Assembly: GCA_036250225.1 (NCBI GenBank)
Contig: JAPZLL010000005.1
Coordinates: 248,001 to 312,000 of the forward strand
DNA from: Cercophora sp. LCS_1
Taxonomy: Eukaryota > Ascomycota > Sordariomycetes > Sordariales > Lasiosphaeriaceae
Direction of reading: 5' to 3'
DNA length: 64,000 nucleotides
The notes beneath the pieces were generated by a model that saw only the letters and a program-made list of their open reading frames with translations, was not told the DNA's origin and made no database searches. Shown here piece by piece: positions 46,485 to 56,909 of the stretch (the stretch's first letter is position 1; each line of letters opens with the position of its first letter). The translations under genes and the position numbers were made by a program.

Positions 46485-49400
46485 ATGGCGGATAGCCCTC
46501 GGGTCGACGCGAATGGAGTACCGCGACAGGAGGCGATTTTGGCCTCTGGACGGCTGACGGAAATGCCCACGATTCTCCAAGCTCGGCCGCTTGGCGCAGC
46601 ATCGCCAATTGGCTCCGACCAGTTCGACTTTGCGACGAAGCCAGGCTCATTACGCGGCCAGCCTCTACCGGAAAACGAGCCAGTCGATTACCTGAATGGC
46701 GGCATCCCGTTCGATCGTGTTTCACCCGCCTCCGAGCCGGGCCTTCCAACCTGGACGACGACGCTCTTGACCGACCTCCCTCCAGCGCCAGCGTCCGCCG
46801 AAACCCCCGAGGCAAATTCTCCATCGGCCCAGCGGAGAAGTGTTCAGTTCACCCGTGACGATAGCATCCAAGACCAATCGATATCACACTCGAGGCAGGG
46901 TTCGTGGGACACGAGGGATCCGTTTGGCAAAATCCGCGGATCCTCCTTCGTTGCGAAACTGAAGGAACTCGCTGGCCCCGGCATGTCGCAAGGCACCAGG
47001 GCCCCAAGTCTGCCCCCGGAGCTTGGCTCAACGTCTAGCTCACCAACGGTGACACGACATGCTACCCGTGTTGGTCGCGCCCCAGACGAAGGGAGTGACG
47101 TTGATGCCGATGCTGAGGAAACTGCCGACGAGGCCGGGGGGGAACTCGCTAAAAACAAACAGAAGAAGAAAAGGCGGATGAGGAGGCCAAGACTAGATTC
47201 CACATCGATTCCTGGCGCCCCAGGTGTCGTCGTGCCGACACCTGATACTCCAATTATTCACCATCGGCTTAACTTTTTGAGACGCGCAACTGCGCCTGAT
47301 GTCCCAGATCTCGGCGGAGTATCCGAGGGCGAGGCCCGCGACCGCTTATCAAAAGACCAAGGCCCAAGGAGACCAATACCGTGGGCTTCGGCTGGCCGAG
47401 CTGGTGACATGGAGGAAGCCGAGAGCCCCTCTGGTCGAGGAATGAGCCATCATTTTAGGCGACTCTCTGCACTCGGAGGTGGAGTCTCCGATGGTGATAT
47501 AATGAGTCCTAGGAGGCCTTTCTTCAGTGGCGATAGGGCAACGACATTTGGCGCCCAGAAATGGCGGCAAGTTAAAGGTGCTCTCAAACTCCTCAGGCAG
47601 AAGAAGGACGAACAGTTTGACTATTACAAGTCTGCAGAGCTCATGGCAGAACTACGAGCAGTTACACCGGCTGTTTTGATCCTTGCCAGTATGATCCAGC
47701 GGGACGAGCATGGAAATAGGAGAATTCCGGTTCTGTTGGAGCAGCTCAGGCTCCGTATCAAGGACAGCACCCCAATGGAAGACAAAGACAGCGAAAGACA
47801 TTGGCTCTTCACGATTGAGCTGGAATATGGAAGCGGTCCTAGTCAAATGAAATGGACCATCAAGCGAACCATTCGGGATATTCTGAATCTTCATTGGAAA
47901 TACAGATTGACACTCACCAGTGAGAAGTTCCCGACGAACCGGCTCGACTTGGGGGCGAAGCCGAAGCAACCCCGTTTCCCCTTGTCGGCCTTCCCGTATC
48001 TTCGAGGTGTGAGAGGGTTGGATGATAACTCAGAGGAGGAGGAGGCGGCCGATGGGAGAGGCGACGAGACTGCTGCCGAAAACACGGCCGCAGAGGTTAC
48101 GGTCCATGAAGGGACCGATGCAGAAGACCGGCCTCCGATGAGGAAGCGAAAATCCCGAATGCCTGTGCTCGGTGGTCGGCGGAAGAGCTCTGCCCTGGGA
48201 TCAACCGCCGACTTTTCTCAACAGAACGCCGCGGACGCAAGGAGGAAATATGTGGAAAGGCAACAAAGAACGCTGGAAAAATACCTCCAGGAGATGATAC
48301 GTTGGCTCATGTTTCGAGCTGACAGCAATCGTCTGTGTCGTTTCCTCGAACTCTCCGCCCTCGGAGTCCGGCTTGCTGCCGAAGGCAGCTACCATGGAAA
48401 GGAGTGCTACTTGCACATTCAATCTTCGAAAGGTCTTGATTTCCGCCGTGTACTCACACCGAGCAAAGTCATTGCTAGGCACAGCCGGAAGTGGTTTTTG
48501 GTGCGCCAGAGCTACATCGTCTGCGTGGAATCACCCGAGAACATGAATATCTACGATGTTTATCTCGTTGACCCAAAGTTTGAGCTTGTTTCTAAGAAAA
48601 ATAAAGGCAAACAGCCGGCAGCGAAGGGAAAGGATGGCGAAGATGATATCGAGCATCTTGATCTGACTACCAGCCGTGCCCCAACAAAACACCACACGCT
48701 CAAAATCATCACCTCGGAGCGCATGGTGCGACTGTTTTCCCCAAACCAGCACATCATTCAACAATTTGAGGAATCAGTTATGGAGATGCTTCGGAGTACG
48801 CCATGGCACCTCGAGAACCGCTTTGACAGCTTTGCCCCGGTACGGACTGGTGTGCATGCGCAGTGGCTGGTTGACGGTCGGGATTACATGTGGAACGTGT
48901 CTCGGGCCATCAGCATGGCAAAGGATGTCATCTACATCCATGACTGGTGGTTGAGCCCAGAGCTGTACATGAGGCGGCCGGCGGCCATCAGTCAAAAGTG
49001 GCGTCTTGATCGCCTGCTCCAAAAGAAGGCTGAACAAGGAGTCAAGGTATTTGTGATCGTGTATCGAAATGTCGAGGCCGCGATTCCCATCGACTCGGAG
49101 TACACCAAGTTCTCGCTTCTCAACCTGCATCCCAACATCTTTGTACAGCGGTCGCCGAATCAGTTCAAGAAGAACCAGTTCTTTTTCGCTCACCACGAGA
49201 AGATTGTTATCGTCGATCACGATATTGCTTTTGTGGGCGGGATTGACCTCTGCTTTGGGCGGTGGGACTGTCCCCAGCACCCAGTGGCCGACGACAAGCC
49301 AACTGGTTTTGAGCCTAGGGACAACCCCAAGGACGCCGAACACTGCCAGCTTTTCCCCGGCAAGGACTACTCAAATCCTCGAGTGCTGGATTTCTTCAGG

Positions 49401-51959
49401 CTGAATGAGCCGTACGAGGAGATGTACGACAGAGGCAAAGTCCCACGCATGCCATGGCACGACATTGCCATGCAAGTCGTAGGCCAGCCTGCTAGAGATC
49501 TCACCCGCCACTTTGTTCAGAGGTGGAACTATGTCAGGCGCGGGCGCAAGCCGACTCGGCCGACGCCTTTTCTGCTGCCCCCTCCCGACTTCAAGAAAGA
49601 AGAGCTTGAGGCGGTAGGTCTTGACGGAACATGCGAGGTGCAAATTCTCCGTTCGGCGTCGACTTGGTCGCTGGGCACCGAACACACGGAGCAGAGCATC
49701 CAATCGGCATATGTCAAAATGATTGAGGACTCAGATCACTTCGTCTACATGGAAAACCAGTTCTTCATCACCAGCACAGAGACGCTCAACAGCAAAATGG
49801 TCAACCGTATTGGCGATGCGCTGGTCTCTCGTATCATTCGGGCTCACGAGAACGACGAGGATTGGCGCGCCGTCATTTTGATTCCCCTCATGCCGGGTTT
49901 CCAAAACGAAGTCAACGAGCAGGATGGAACCAGTGTTCGCTTGATCCTGCAATGTCAGTTTCGCAGCATCTGTCGCGGCGAGCATTCCATCTTTGGGCGG
50001 CTTCGCGCTGTAGGTATTGACCCCGAGGATTACATCCAGTTTTTCAGCCTGCGGCAATGGGGAAAACTGGGTAACGGCACCGTCACAACGGAACAGCTGT
50101 ATATCCACGCCAAGTGCATCATTGTAGATGACCGTGTCGCCCTCATCGGCTCGGCCAACATCAACGAACGCTCCATGCTGGGCAACCGGGACTCTGAGTG
50201 CGCTGCGATTGTCCGAGATACTGACATGATCTGGTCTACCATGGCCGGTCGCCCGTACCAAGTTGGACGGTTTGCACACACGCTCCGTCTTCGGCTGATG
50301 AGAGAACATCTGGGCCTAGACGTGGATGAGATTCTAGAGGACGAAAGGCAAGCGGACCTCGATCAAGCAGCTGAATTTGCAAACGAGATGGATCGCATCT
50401 ACCAAGAAGAGCCGGATCCGAGGCCAGCCACGCCCATCGCTGAAGGTTCAGGGAAGCGGGGATCTGGGTCCCAGGCGCCCACTACACCACCGGGGCTACA
50501 GAGATCGCCAAGCTTCAATCACGACGTAGACCTCGTGGTGCCGAGCACGCCGAGCAGGGGTCGAAAGAGAAGCAAATCTACCGCCACAGACGATATCGAC
50601 ACACGCGGGATTGTCAGCGACGCTCACAAGAAGGAGGTTGAGGGCTTTGGCCCTGACCATTGGAAATTAGCCCAGGAAGATGGCATTGACCAAGGCAGAG
50701 ACTCGGTGGTTATCCAAGGTCGCGAGGTGCTCGTCCGCGATATCTCGCCAGAAGGCAGAGGAACGCTTGAAAGCCCCAAGCCCACACACAAGCTTCGTCG
50801 CACTTCGGGCATCACACAGCCCGAGGGCGGTTCTAGTCATGACCAAATGCCTCCAATCCCGTCGTTTGACAGGAGGACGACAGAACAGCTCGGACTGCCG
50901 AGGGCGAGTCAACTTCCCACTCTCCCAGTGTTAGACGACACTGACATTGGTGGTCCGCCTGTGCATCTGGATGCTACCGGCAACCTCACTTCCGGATCCC
51001 CGACCAACCCTCTCGCCGCCGATATCAAGCTCGCCAATATCGACAAGGACTGCATGAAGGATCCTTTGAACGAATCCTTCTACGACGATGTGTGGTGTCG
51101 CGCTGCGGAGAACAACACTAAAATCTATCGCCGAGTTTTCCGGGTCATGCCTGATTCCGAGGTGACAAATTGGGCCGAGTACAAGGATTTCAAGGCCTAT
51201 AACGATCGCTTCAAGGAAAGTATGGATGGCTGCAGGACGAGTGAAGAGGGCGAGAAGGCTGACGTCACGGGCGGAGCGCCGCAACAAGCATCGGGTGGCG
51301 CTGGTATTGGCGCACCGGGACCGGCAGCTATAGCTAAAAGCGTTGGCGAGAAGATGATGAGCTCCATGGCTCTACCCGGTCACGCTGGTCACTCGACGTT
51401 GGTTGAGCCATCCAGAGACTCACTTGTGGACGAGAAGAGAGCACTGGCCGAGGACGCGAAAGATGAGGACCTTAGCCAAGTTCCTACCGACTCCGAAAAG
51501 TTGGCAGTCCCCGCCGGCTTGGGCACGTTGAGTCCAACGTCAGCCGTCGTGGAAGACGGCAGGCCGGCCAGTGCGGCGACCAGCAACTTCCTCGAGGTTG
51601 GACCAGGCACCCGCAAGGAGCGGCGTCCAACCTTTTCCACGCCAGACAAGCCCGAGAGGCCGTCCCACTCCGCGGGCGGCGGATCTAGCAATCACCTGGC
51701 GGTCAATGGCAGCGCTTTGGAGATAGGGGGCACTATCAAGTCGGTCGGGTCACAGAGGCGGCGGCGGCGGGCTGCTACCAGAAGTAGCCGGCGCGGCTTC
51801 AACCCTACCGACGATCTCCTCTCACGTGTAGAGGCTGAGGAGCTGCTCAACTTGACGCAGGGCACACTCGTCCAGTTCCCTTACGACTGGCTGGCGGTGG
51901 AGGAGACCAATGGAAACTGGCTGTTCCAGGTTGACCAAGTGGCACCGCTACAGATATAG
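46485..51959 (+). CDS. SPO14: Phospholipase D (PLD1/SPO14 type)
   Basis: Phosphatidylcholine-hydrolysing PLD of the PX-PH subgroup producing phosphatidic acid on membranes. One uninterrupted frame of 1824 residues, unusually long for an intronless fungal gene. Low-complexity N-terminal about 330 residues, then a PX-like region (about 435-535), a PH-like region (about 600-780) and the catalytic part. Both HKD motifs are present: HHEKIVIVDHD at about 903 and IHAKCIIVDDRVALIGSAN at about 1207, each followed by the expected GG/GSxN residues, so the enzyme should be active. The DPLNESFYDDVWCRAAENN block at about 1525 is a conserved C-terminal element. A Ser/Pro-rich linker and a final WLAVEETNGNWLFQVDQVAPLQI-type end complete it. 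ATG at 46485 opens the frame. Confidence 0.95.
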   Translation: MADSPRVDANGVPRQEAILASGRLTEMPTILQARPLGAASPIGSDQFDFATKPGSLRGQPLPENEPVDYLNGGIPFDRVSPASEPGLPTWTTTLLTDLPPAPASAETPEANSPSAQRRSVQFTRDDSIQDQSISHSRQGSWDTRDPFGKIRGSSFVAKLKELAGPGMSQGTRAPSLPPELGSTSSSPTVTRHATRVGRAPDEGSDVDADAEETADEAGGELAKNKQKKKRRMRRPRLDSTSIPGAPGVVVPTPDTPIIHHRLNFLRRATAPDVPDLGGVSEGEARDRLSKDQGPRRPIPWASAGRAGDMEEAESPSGRGMSHHFRRLSALGGGVSDGDIMSPRRPFFSGDRATTFGAQKWRQVKGALKLLRQKKDEQFDYYKSAELMAELRAVTPAVLILASMIQRDEHGNRRIPVLLEQLRLRIKDSTPMEDKDSERHWLFTIELEYGSGPSQMKWTIKRTIRDILNLHWKYRLTLTSEKFPTNRLDLGAKPKQPRFPLSAFPYLRGVRGLDDNSEEEEAADGRGDETAAENTAAEVTVHEGTDAEDRPPMRKRKSRMPVLGGRRKSSALGSTADFSQQNAADARRKYVERQQRTLEKYLQEMIRWLMFRADSNRLCRFLELSALGVRLAAEGSYHGKECYLHIQSSKGLDFRRVLTPSKVIARHSRKWFLVRQSYIVCVESPENMNIYDVYLVDPKFELVSKKNKGKQPAAKGKDGEDDIEHLDLTTSRAPTKHHTLKIITSERMVRLFSPNQHIIQQFEESVMEMLRSTPWHLENRFDSFAPVRTGVHAQWLVDGRDYMWNVSRAISMAKDVIYIHDWWLSPELYMRRPAAISQKWRLDRLLQKKAEQGVKVFVIVYRNVEAAIPIDSEYTKFSLLNLHPNIFVQRSPNQFKKNQFFFAHHEKIVIVDHDIAFVGGIDLCFGRWDCPQHPVADDKPTGFEPRDNPKDAEHCQLFPGKDYSNPRVLDFFRLNEPYEEMYDRGKVPRMPWHDIAMQVVGQPARDLTRHFVQRWNYVRRGRKPTRPTPFLLPPPDFKKEELEAVGLDGTCEVQILRSASTWSLGTEHTEQSIQSAYVKMIEDSDHFVYMENQFFITSTETLNSKMVNRIGDALVSRIIRAHENDEDWRAVILIPLMPGFQNEVNEQDGTSVRLILQCQFRSICRGEHSIFGRLRAVGIDPEDYIQFFSLRQWGKLGNGTVTTEQLYIHAKCIIVDDRVALIGSANINERSMLGNRDSECAAIVRDTDMIWSTMAGRPYQVGRFAHTLRLRLMREHLGLDVDEILEDERQADLDQAAEFANEMDRIYQEEPDPRPATPIAEGSGKRGSGSQAPTTPPGLQRSPSFNHDVDLVVPSTPSRGRKRSKSTATDDIDTRGIVSDAHKKEVEGFGPDHWKLAQEDGIDQGRDSVVIQGREVLVRDISPEGRGTLESPKPTHKLRRTSGITQPEGGSSHDQMPPIPSFDRRTTEQLGLPRASQLPTLPVLDDTDIGGPPVHLDATGNLTSGSPTNPLAADIKLANIDKDCMKDPLNESFYDDVWCRAAENNTKIYRRVFRVMPDSEVTNWAEYKDFKAYNDRFKESMDGCRTSEEGEKADVTGGAPQQASGGAGIGAPGPAAIAKSVGEKMMSSMALPGHAGHSTLVEPSRDSLVDEKRALAEDAKDEDLSQVPTDSEKLAVPAGLGTLSPTSAVVEDGRPASAATSNFLEVGPGTRKERRPTFSTPDKPERPSHSAGGGSSNHLAVNGSALEIGGTIKSVGSQRRRRRAATRSSRRGFNPTDDLLSRVEAEELLNLTQGTLVQFPYDWLAVEETNGNWLFQVDQVAPLQI

Positions 51960-52399
51960 TAAGCCGATGCCGCATCCCATTTTCTTTCACTTGCACTGAC
52001 CCTATCACAGCAACTGAACATGCCTGAAGCCAACACGAGTCCCGGGACCGTCGATTGGAAGCAAAACAAAAGGCCGTAAGAGTTCTGTTCAACAACTGAC
52101 AGCATATTGCGTCGGCGTCGGTGGTTGCTTTGCATTTCATTTTGCATGGTGTGGTGCCGTTCTGTGTGACACGTCCCTGGCTCTCCCGCACAAATAGGGG
52201 TGTCCTTTACTGTCTGTTTTCTTTTTTTTTTCTGGATCCAGTGGCTGCTTTTCTGCATGGCCGGACGTGGATTTGTACAATACCGAACCTCTTGTAATCC
52301 CTTTGTCGATCTTCTATTCTACCGCTAGCATGTCATATTCATAATGATTACATAGATGATACAGCGTGGCGATCAGCGCCTTTGCCTTAGCCGAGACCG
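51960..52399. other. Convergent 3' region, phospholipase D / COQ7
   Basis: 440 bp between convergent genes, T-rich in places (run near 52220). Presumably 3' untranslated regions. Confidence 0.5.
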
Positions 52400-53098
52400 T
52401 TATACCCTCTCACTCACCCAGATCGCCCCCCGGCAGCCAGCCCTAATGACGCCCGTCAACAGCCAATGCGGCTCAGCCTTCTTTGCATCGTGCTCCACTG
52501 CGTGATCCAGGTGCTCCAGTTCCTCGTCTCGTATCCTACGCAGCGTCTCAATCAAGCCCCGGAACTCGTCCCCGACCTCGTACCCCTCGGCCTCCCACCC
52601 GCTCACCATCTCTAGCAATGTGCGGATCTGGCCGTTGTAGTGGCCGCCGATCTCGGTCTCGACCGCCTCTGTACATGCCATAGCGGCTTCCCGTCCGAGC
52701 ACAGCCGTTGACCAACCCAGCCCCGTGGCAAGCACAGACCAGACCGGGTACAGCGCTGTTGGGCGGACGCGGTGTTTGGCGATCAGCTCGTTGAAGGTTT
52801 TCAGATGCCCCGCCTCCTGCTCGTACATGTGCTTCATCAGGGGTCGAAGGTGCGGCTCACGCGCAACGACGGGCGGTGTTTGCGCCGTGTAGATGAGGGT
52901 GGCGGCAAGCTCGCCGGCTTGGTTCACGCGGAGCGCCGAGGAAAGGAACTCGCGTTGCGACCGGGTCAGCGGTTTCTTGCCCTTTGGCGTGGCCGAGTCT
53001 GAAGATGGCACCGGAGCCGCAGAGGCATGGGCCGTTGTAGACAGAAGATGACGGGCACAATGCTGCGCCGGGCGCAGGAGGGTGCGCGCGGCAGCCAT
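52400..53098 (-). CDS. COQ7: 5-demethoxyubiquinone hydroxylase COQ7
   Basis: Di-iron monooxygenase catalysing the penultimate step of ubiquinone synthesis at the mitochondrial inner membrane. Intronless, 232 residues. The first about 30 residues are a presequence (AAARTLLRPAQHCARHLL). Iron-ligand motifs are seen in order: RVNQAGELAAT (Glu about 63), MYEQEAGHL (ExxH, about 95-98), ACTEAVETEIGGHYNGQ (Glu) and IRDEELEHLDHA (ExxH). The start at 53098 gives a natural presequence; the frame is open for a further 45 codons upstream but without an ATG. It diverges from RTF1. Confidence 0.96.
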   Translation of the reverse strand: MAAARTLLRPAQHCARHLLSTTAHASAAPVPSSDSATPKGKKPLTRSQREFLSSALRVNQAGELAATLIYTAQTPPVVAREPHLRPLMKHMYEQEAGHLKTFNELIAKHRVRPTALYPVWSVLATGLGWSTAVLGREAAMACTEAVETEIGGHYNGQIRTLLEMVSGWEAEGYEVGDEFRGLIETLRRIRDEELEHLDHAVEHDAKKAEPHWLLTGVIRAGCRGAIWVSERV

Positions 53099-53644
53099 GT
53101 TTGGTTGGGAATGCGCCTCAAGTCCGGTTGGTGATGGCGATGACGTTGTGTTGGTGTCTGGATGGGTTTTCGGTTCGTTGAAATCAGATGGTGTCGCCTG
53201 CTGCCAGCCCGGGCACCTGCACAGTGCACACACCCTTCCAAAGTTGCTGGCACCCCCTGACCACCCATCCGTGCGTGCGTCTCGTTACGTCTGGCCAATT
53301 GATGGGCGGCGCTCGTGGCACGCCCAAGAACTCAGGAACCTTGAACAACGGGCGAGACAAGGCAACTTCCAACATTTTGTCTACACGTCGCATCTCTCTG
53401 GCAGCCTCCTTACGCCTCCCCAGACGACAGAGCCCCGTTGCCGATGCCGTCCTGAACCCCTCTATCTCCATTAGAAGCATTTTTCCCCATAAATATTGGC
53501 TGCCGCGTCGACGCGTCGCTTCACCACCAGTTCGCATTCCGGGTTCAACACTGACCACCGACACCTGTGTCGCTCCGTCTGACCTACAAACACTGTTGCA
53601 TCGAACCGCTACTCCTGTAATAATCACGACTCACGTGTATAGCC
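53099..53644. other. Divergent upstream region, COQ7 / RTF1
   Basis: 546 bp with both promoters. No other feature was recognised. Confidence 0.5.
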
Positions 53645-55993
53645 ATGTCGGACATTGACGATGAGCTGCTGGCCCTCGCCGGCGGCGATGTGTCGTCGGA
53701 TGAGGAGGAACCCATGGACATGAGCAGGGACGGCTCGCGGTCACCATCGCCACAGCCGACCGCTTCAAGGAAGAAGGATACGCTTGCGAAGGGGGTTGCG
53801 GTTAAGAAGGCATCCGCAAAGCCAGCAAAAAGGCGGTCCAGGGATGATGAGTCGGAAGATGAGGGAGAGGCGTGAGTGACGATCCGTTTTCTGTTCCTCC
53901 CCCTCAAAGTTGGCGCCCCAAGTTGAACCCATTGAGTGGCGTCTTCTCTACTGTTCTGCCAGAAATTGGTGAGAAGTGGCACACTGTGGACTTGCGAGTG
54001 CAAAACCGCCTGCTGCTTCCGTCTGGTTCGCTCACTTCCTTTGCGTTCTTGCCTTCAACACCCACACTCGCCGGCAACGTTTGCGAGTCTCTCTGCTTCC
54101 ACCGCCCACCATTGCGAACTGCCCACCATATCTGTCACTCAAGCAACTACGCGCATTCTCTTCACTGCTCCCGCAATGGCTTCTATAACCTCTACCTTGC
54201 CCGCAACTATTGCGGCGCAATCAACCCATTCGACATCTTCACTGGCGAACACCGTCCATCCACCCGCTTCCACAATGGCTAGCAATCACCTGTCGACTAA
54301 CTTAGCCGCTGCGCCTAGTTCGGACGTCCCCTCGTCTCCTGCCTCGCAACAATCCGTGCCAATGGACGAATCGGACGATTCGGATGCTCCGCAGAGCAAA
54401 CCCCGCGGCGGCGACGACGACCCGAACCAGTACCCTGTCGACGGCTTATTCCGAGACTACGATGAGAAGGAGCATATTATGGGTATGCGAGAGATCGAGC
54501 GCGAGCAGATCTTGGCCGAGCGTAGAGAAGAAAACGAGCGTATTCGACAGAACCGCATGCTGCGCCAACTCAAAGTCAACCAGGAGAAGGACTTCAAGAA
54601 GCGCAAGGCGAGTGCGGCGGACCTCGAAGATGACCGGCGCAAGACGGCGCGGGTGCGCACCAAGATTGGTGAAACCAGCGAGAAGATGGACACGCTGCGC
54701 CGCGCCCGTGAGGAGCGCTCAAGTCGCAAGGAGCAGCGTGAACGCGAGAATGACCGCCGCAAGCAACCGTCGCCCTCGTTCCGGCATGGCTCACACGACA
54801 ACGTCGATAGTGACGTCGAGTGGATGAGCCCGAACAAGTCCAAGCCGAGATCCCGCACCCCTGAACCCCGTGAGAGCTTGCCAGCCGATCTTAGAGACTT
54901 TGAGCGCATCCGTGTAGGCCGCACCCGTTTCGCTGAGGTCTGCTTCTACCCTGGCTTTGAGCAAGCTATCACCGGCTGCTATGTTCGTGTCAATATTGGG
55001 CCCGACCCGGAGAAAGGCCAGGACGTTTACCGTATGGCCGTCATCAAGGGCAAGCCACTCAGTCGATGCACTCTGGCAAGCGGCTAACTGAGACCCAGGT
55101 TTCACCCAAGGCCGCGCTTATGCCGTCAGTGACCAGACTGGCAAGCCGATGGTAGTCGACATGTATGTCAAGTGCGCTCATGGCAAGGCAGTGAAAGATT
55201 GGCCATTCATCATGTGTTCTGACCGCGGGTTCACCGAGGCAAGTATTTTGGCAAGCCCTTGTCCACCCAGCTTGTTCTAATCTGCCCCTAGGCCGAGTTT
55301 GAGCGGTACAAAAAGGTGTGCGCCGCGGAAGACGTGCCCTTCCCCAACAGAAACACATTGGTGGACAAGATCGACGATATCAATGGGCTCGTCAAACGCA
55401 AGTGGACCGAAGCGGAGCTTTCCGAGAAACTCAAGCGCCAGAATACGCTGCACGCCAAGTACAGCGGCACCGAGCGCGACCAAGTCGCCAAGCAGCTAGA
55501 GCTAGCGCGCATACGCGGCGACCAGGAGGCGATCAAGCGTCTCCAGGAGAAGCTCGACAGCATCGAAGTCCCCCGCTTGGCCTGGAAGACGTCTCTGACC
55601 CCCCAAAAGAACGAGAACAAGGGCCTGTCCCAACAGGAGAGATTAGCCGCACTCAACCTGGAGAACCGCAGGCGCAACACCGAGGCTGTGCGCCAGGCCC
55701 AGCTCCGCGAGCGCGCCAAAGCCCGCGAGTTACAGGCGGCGCGCAAAGAGCGTGGCGAGGCCCTCGAAGAGACAATCGGCAACGGAAGTGCTGTAGCCAC
55801 CCCGGCCAGGTCCGTCGGCGATGCTACTACGCCCAAACAAAAGGGGACACCCACGATCCTGCCTCACATTGCCAAGCTGCAGGAGCAGCAGCGTAGCCAG
55901 ACCAAGAATGGCATGCCCACTATTCATGCGCCGCTGATGGACGACGATGTCATTGGCGCTCTGGATTTGGACATTGATGTCGAGATTGACTAA
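53645..55993 (+). CDS. RTF1: Paf1-complex subunit RTF1 (Plus3 domain)
   Basis: Transcription elongation factor that recruits the Paf1 complex and stimulates H2B ubiquitylation. Preferred exons: 53645-53871, 54319-55049, 55099-55238 and 55292-55993, 599 residues. Acidic start (MSDIDDELLALAGGDVSSDE), then an SAP/histone-modification region (YPVDGLFRDYDEKEHIMGM). Plus3 runs from DFERIRVGRTRFAEVCFYPG through GFTQGRAYAVSDQTGKP to DRGFTEAEFERYKK. A long coiled-coil tail ends in LDLDIDVEID. The first intron is 447 nt; the acceptor at 54282 is an alternative that adds 12 residues. Introns 2 (55050-55098) and 3 (55239-55291) start with GC, not GT (GCAAGC and GCAAGT), yet are required to keep the Plus3 domain in frame. 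Confidence 0.93.
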
Positions 55994-56909
55994 GCGCGTG
56001 GTTTGATGGTGGACCGGCTGCAAGAAAAGTAGCTAGCACGATGCGTTTAGATCGACTTTGTTGCCGCATGGTCAGCGCGCGAGCGTTCAGCGGCCCGGCC
56101 GAAGATGGTTGCGTGTACCAATGAAGGGAGAAATTCCAATAGAAGCTAGATACCAGCAGCCCGTGGAACAGATTATGTCCTCTGAATTTTTTCGGGTAAT
56201 GCGTGGAATGGTGTTATGACCCGGTGAAAAGGGACGTCGAATCTGTTGGCATTCTCTCGTATTATCCTTGAATTACTAACTGTGTCTGGTGTGGCACACT
56301 CAAGACTTCAGCGGGTTAAACTTCAAATCGCGGAAGACATGCACCACGAGTCACTCACCACTGGTATCGGCTCAACTTACTCCCATCAACATCAAAGATT
56401 GATGGACTAGGCACAAACATCTCACGGAAAACTAGAAAGTTGTTACACAGCAATAATGCTAAACCATTCGTTTCTCTCGTGACATCTAAATACAGAGGGC
56501 AAGTGAATTTGTATGATACAACAATCTGAGCTCAGACACACACTGAACAGCCTTTGACAAGAACAGACCCTGCACTTCCAGCAAAACGCCCCGATGTCCT
56601 TTGCATTGGCCCAATCTATCTTTGCCCTGCACCACAGAACCCCTACCCCCAAGGGTATCCAGGGCCCATCCACCCTTGTGGCAATCCTGATTGCCGCCAT
56701 TGCCCACACGCTTCCACCGGCGCAGCCCAGGGTTTGAGTAATAAAATATATGTCACAAAAGCCATTGCTCCTTGTTGATGGCTATAGAATCCAAAACGGG
56801 GCTTCGGTGTCCCAACTTATTAAAAGTCGTAATCATGAATCGCTTCGAACGAGGAAAGGGGTACTGGGTCATGATCCAACGCAAACGAGCTCGAGTAGCC
56901 TTTTTTCTT
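55994..56909. other. Convergent 3' region, RTF1 / AHC1-like
   Basis: 916 bp between convergent genes. Open frames are short and unrecognised. No RNA gene or repeat was recognised. Confidence 0.5.

Noticed and set aside
53936..55087. 383-codon open frame starting inside RTF1 intron 1 as a separate gene
   Set aside because: From about 54319 it is the RTF1 exon 2 frame; the upstream part lacks conserved protein features and starts in low-complexity intron sequence.
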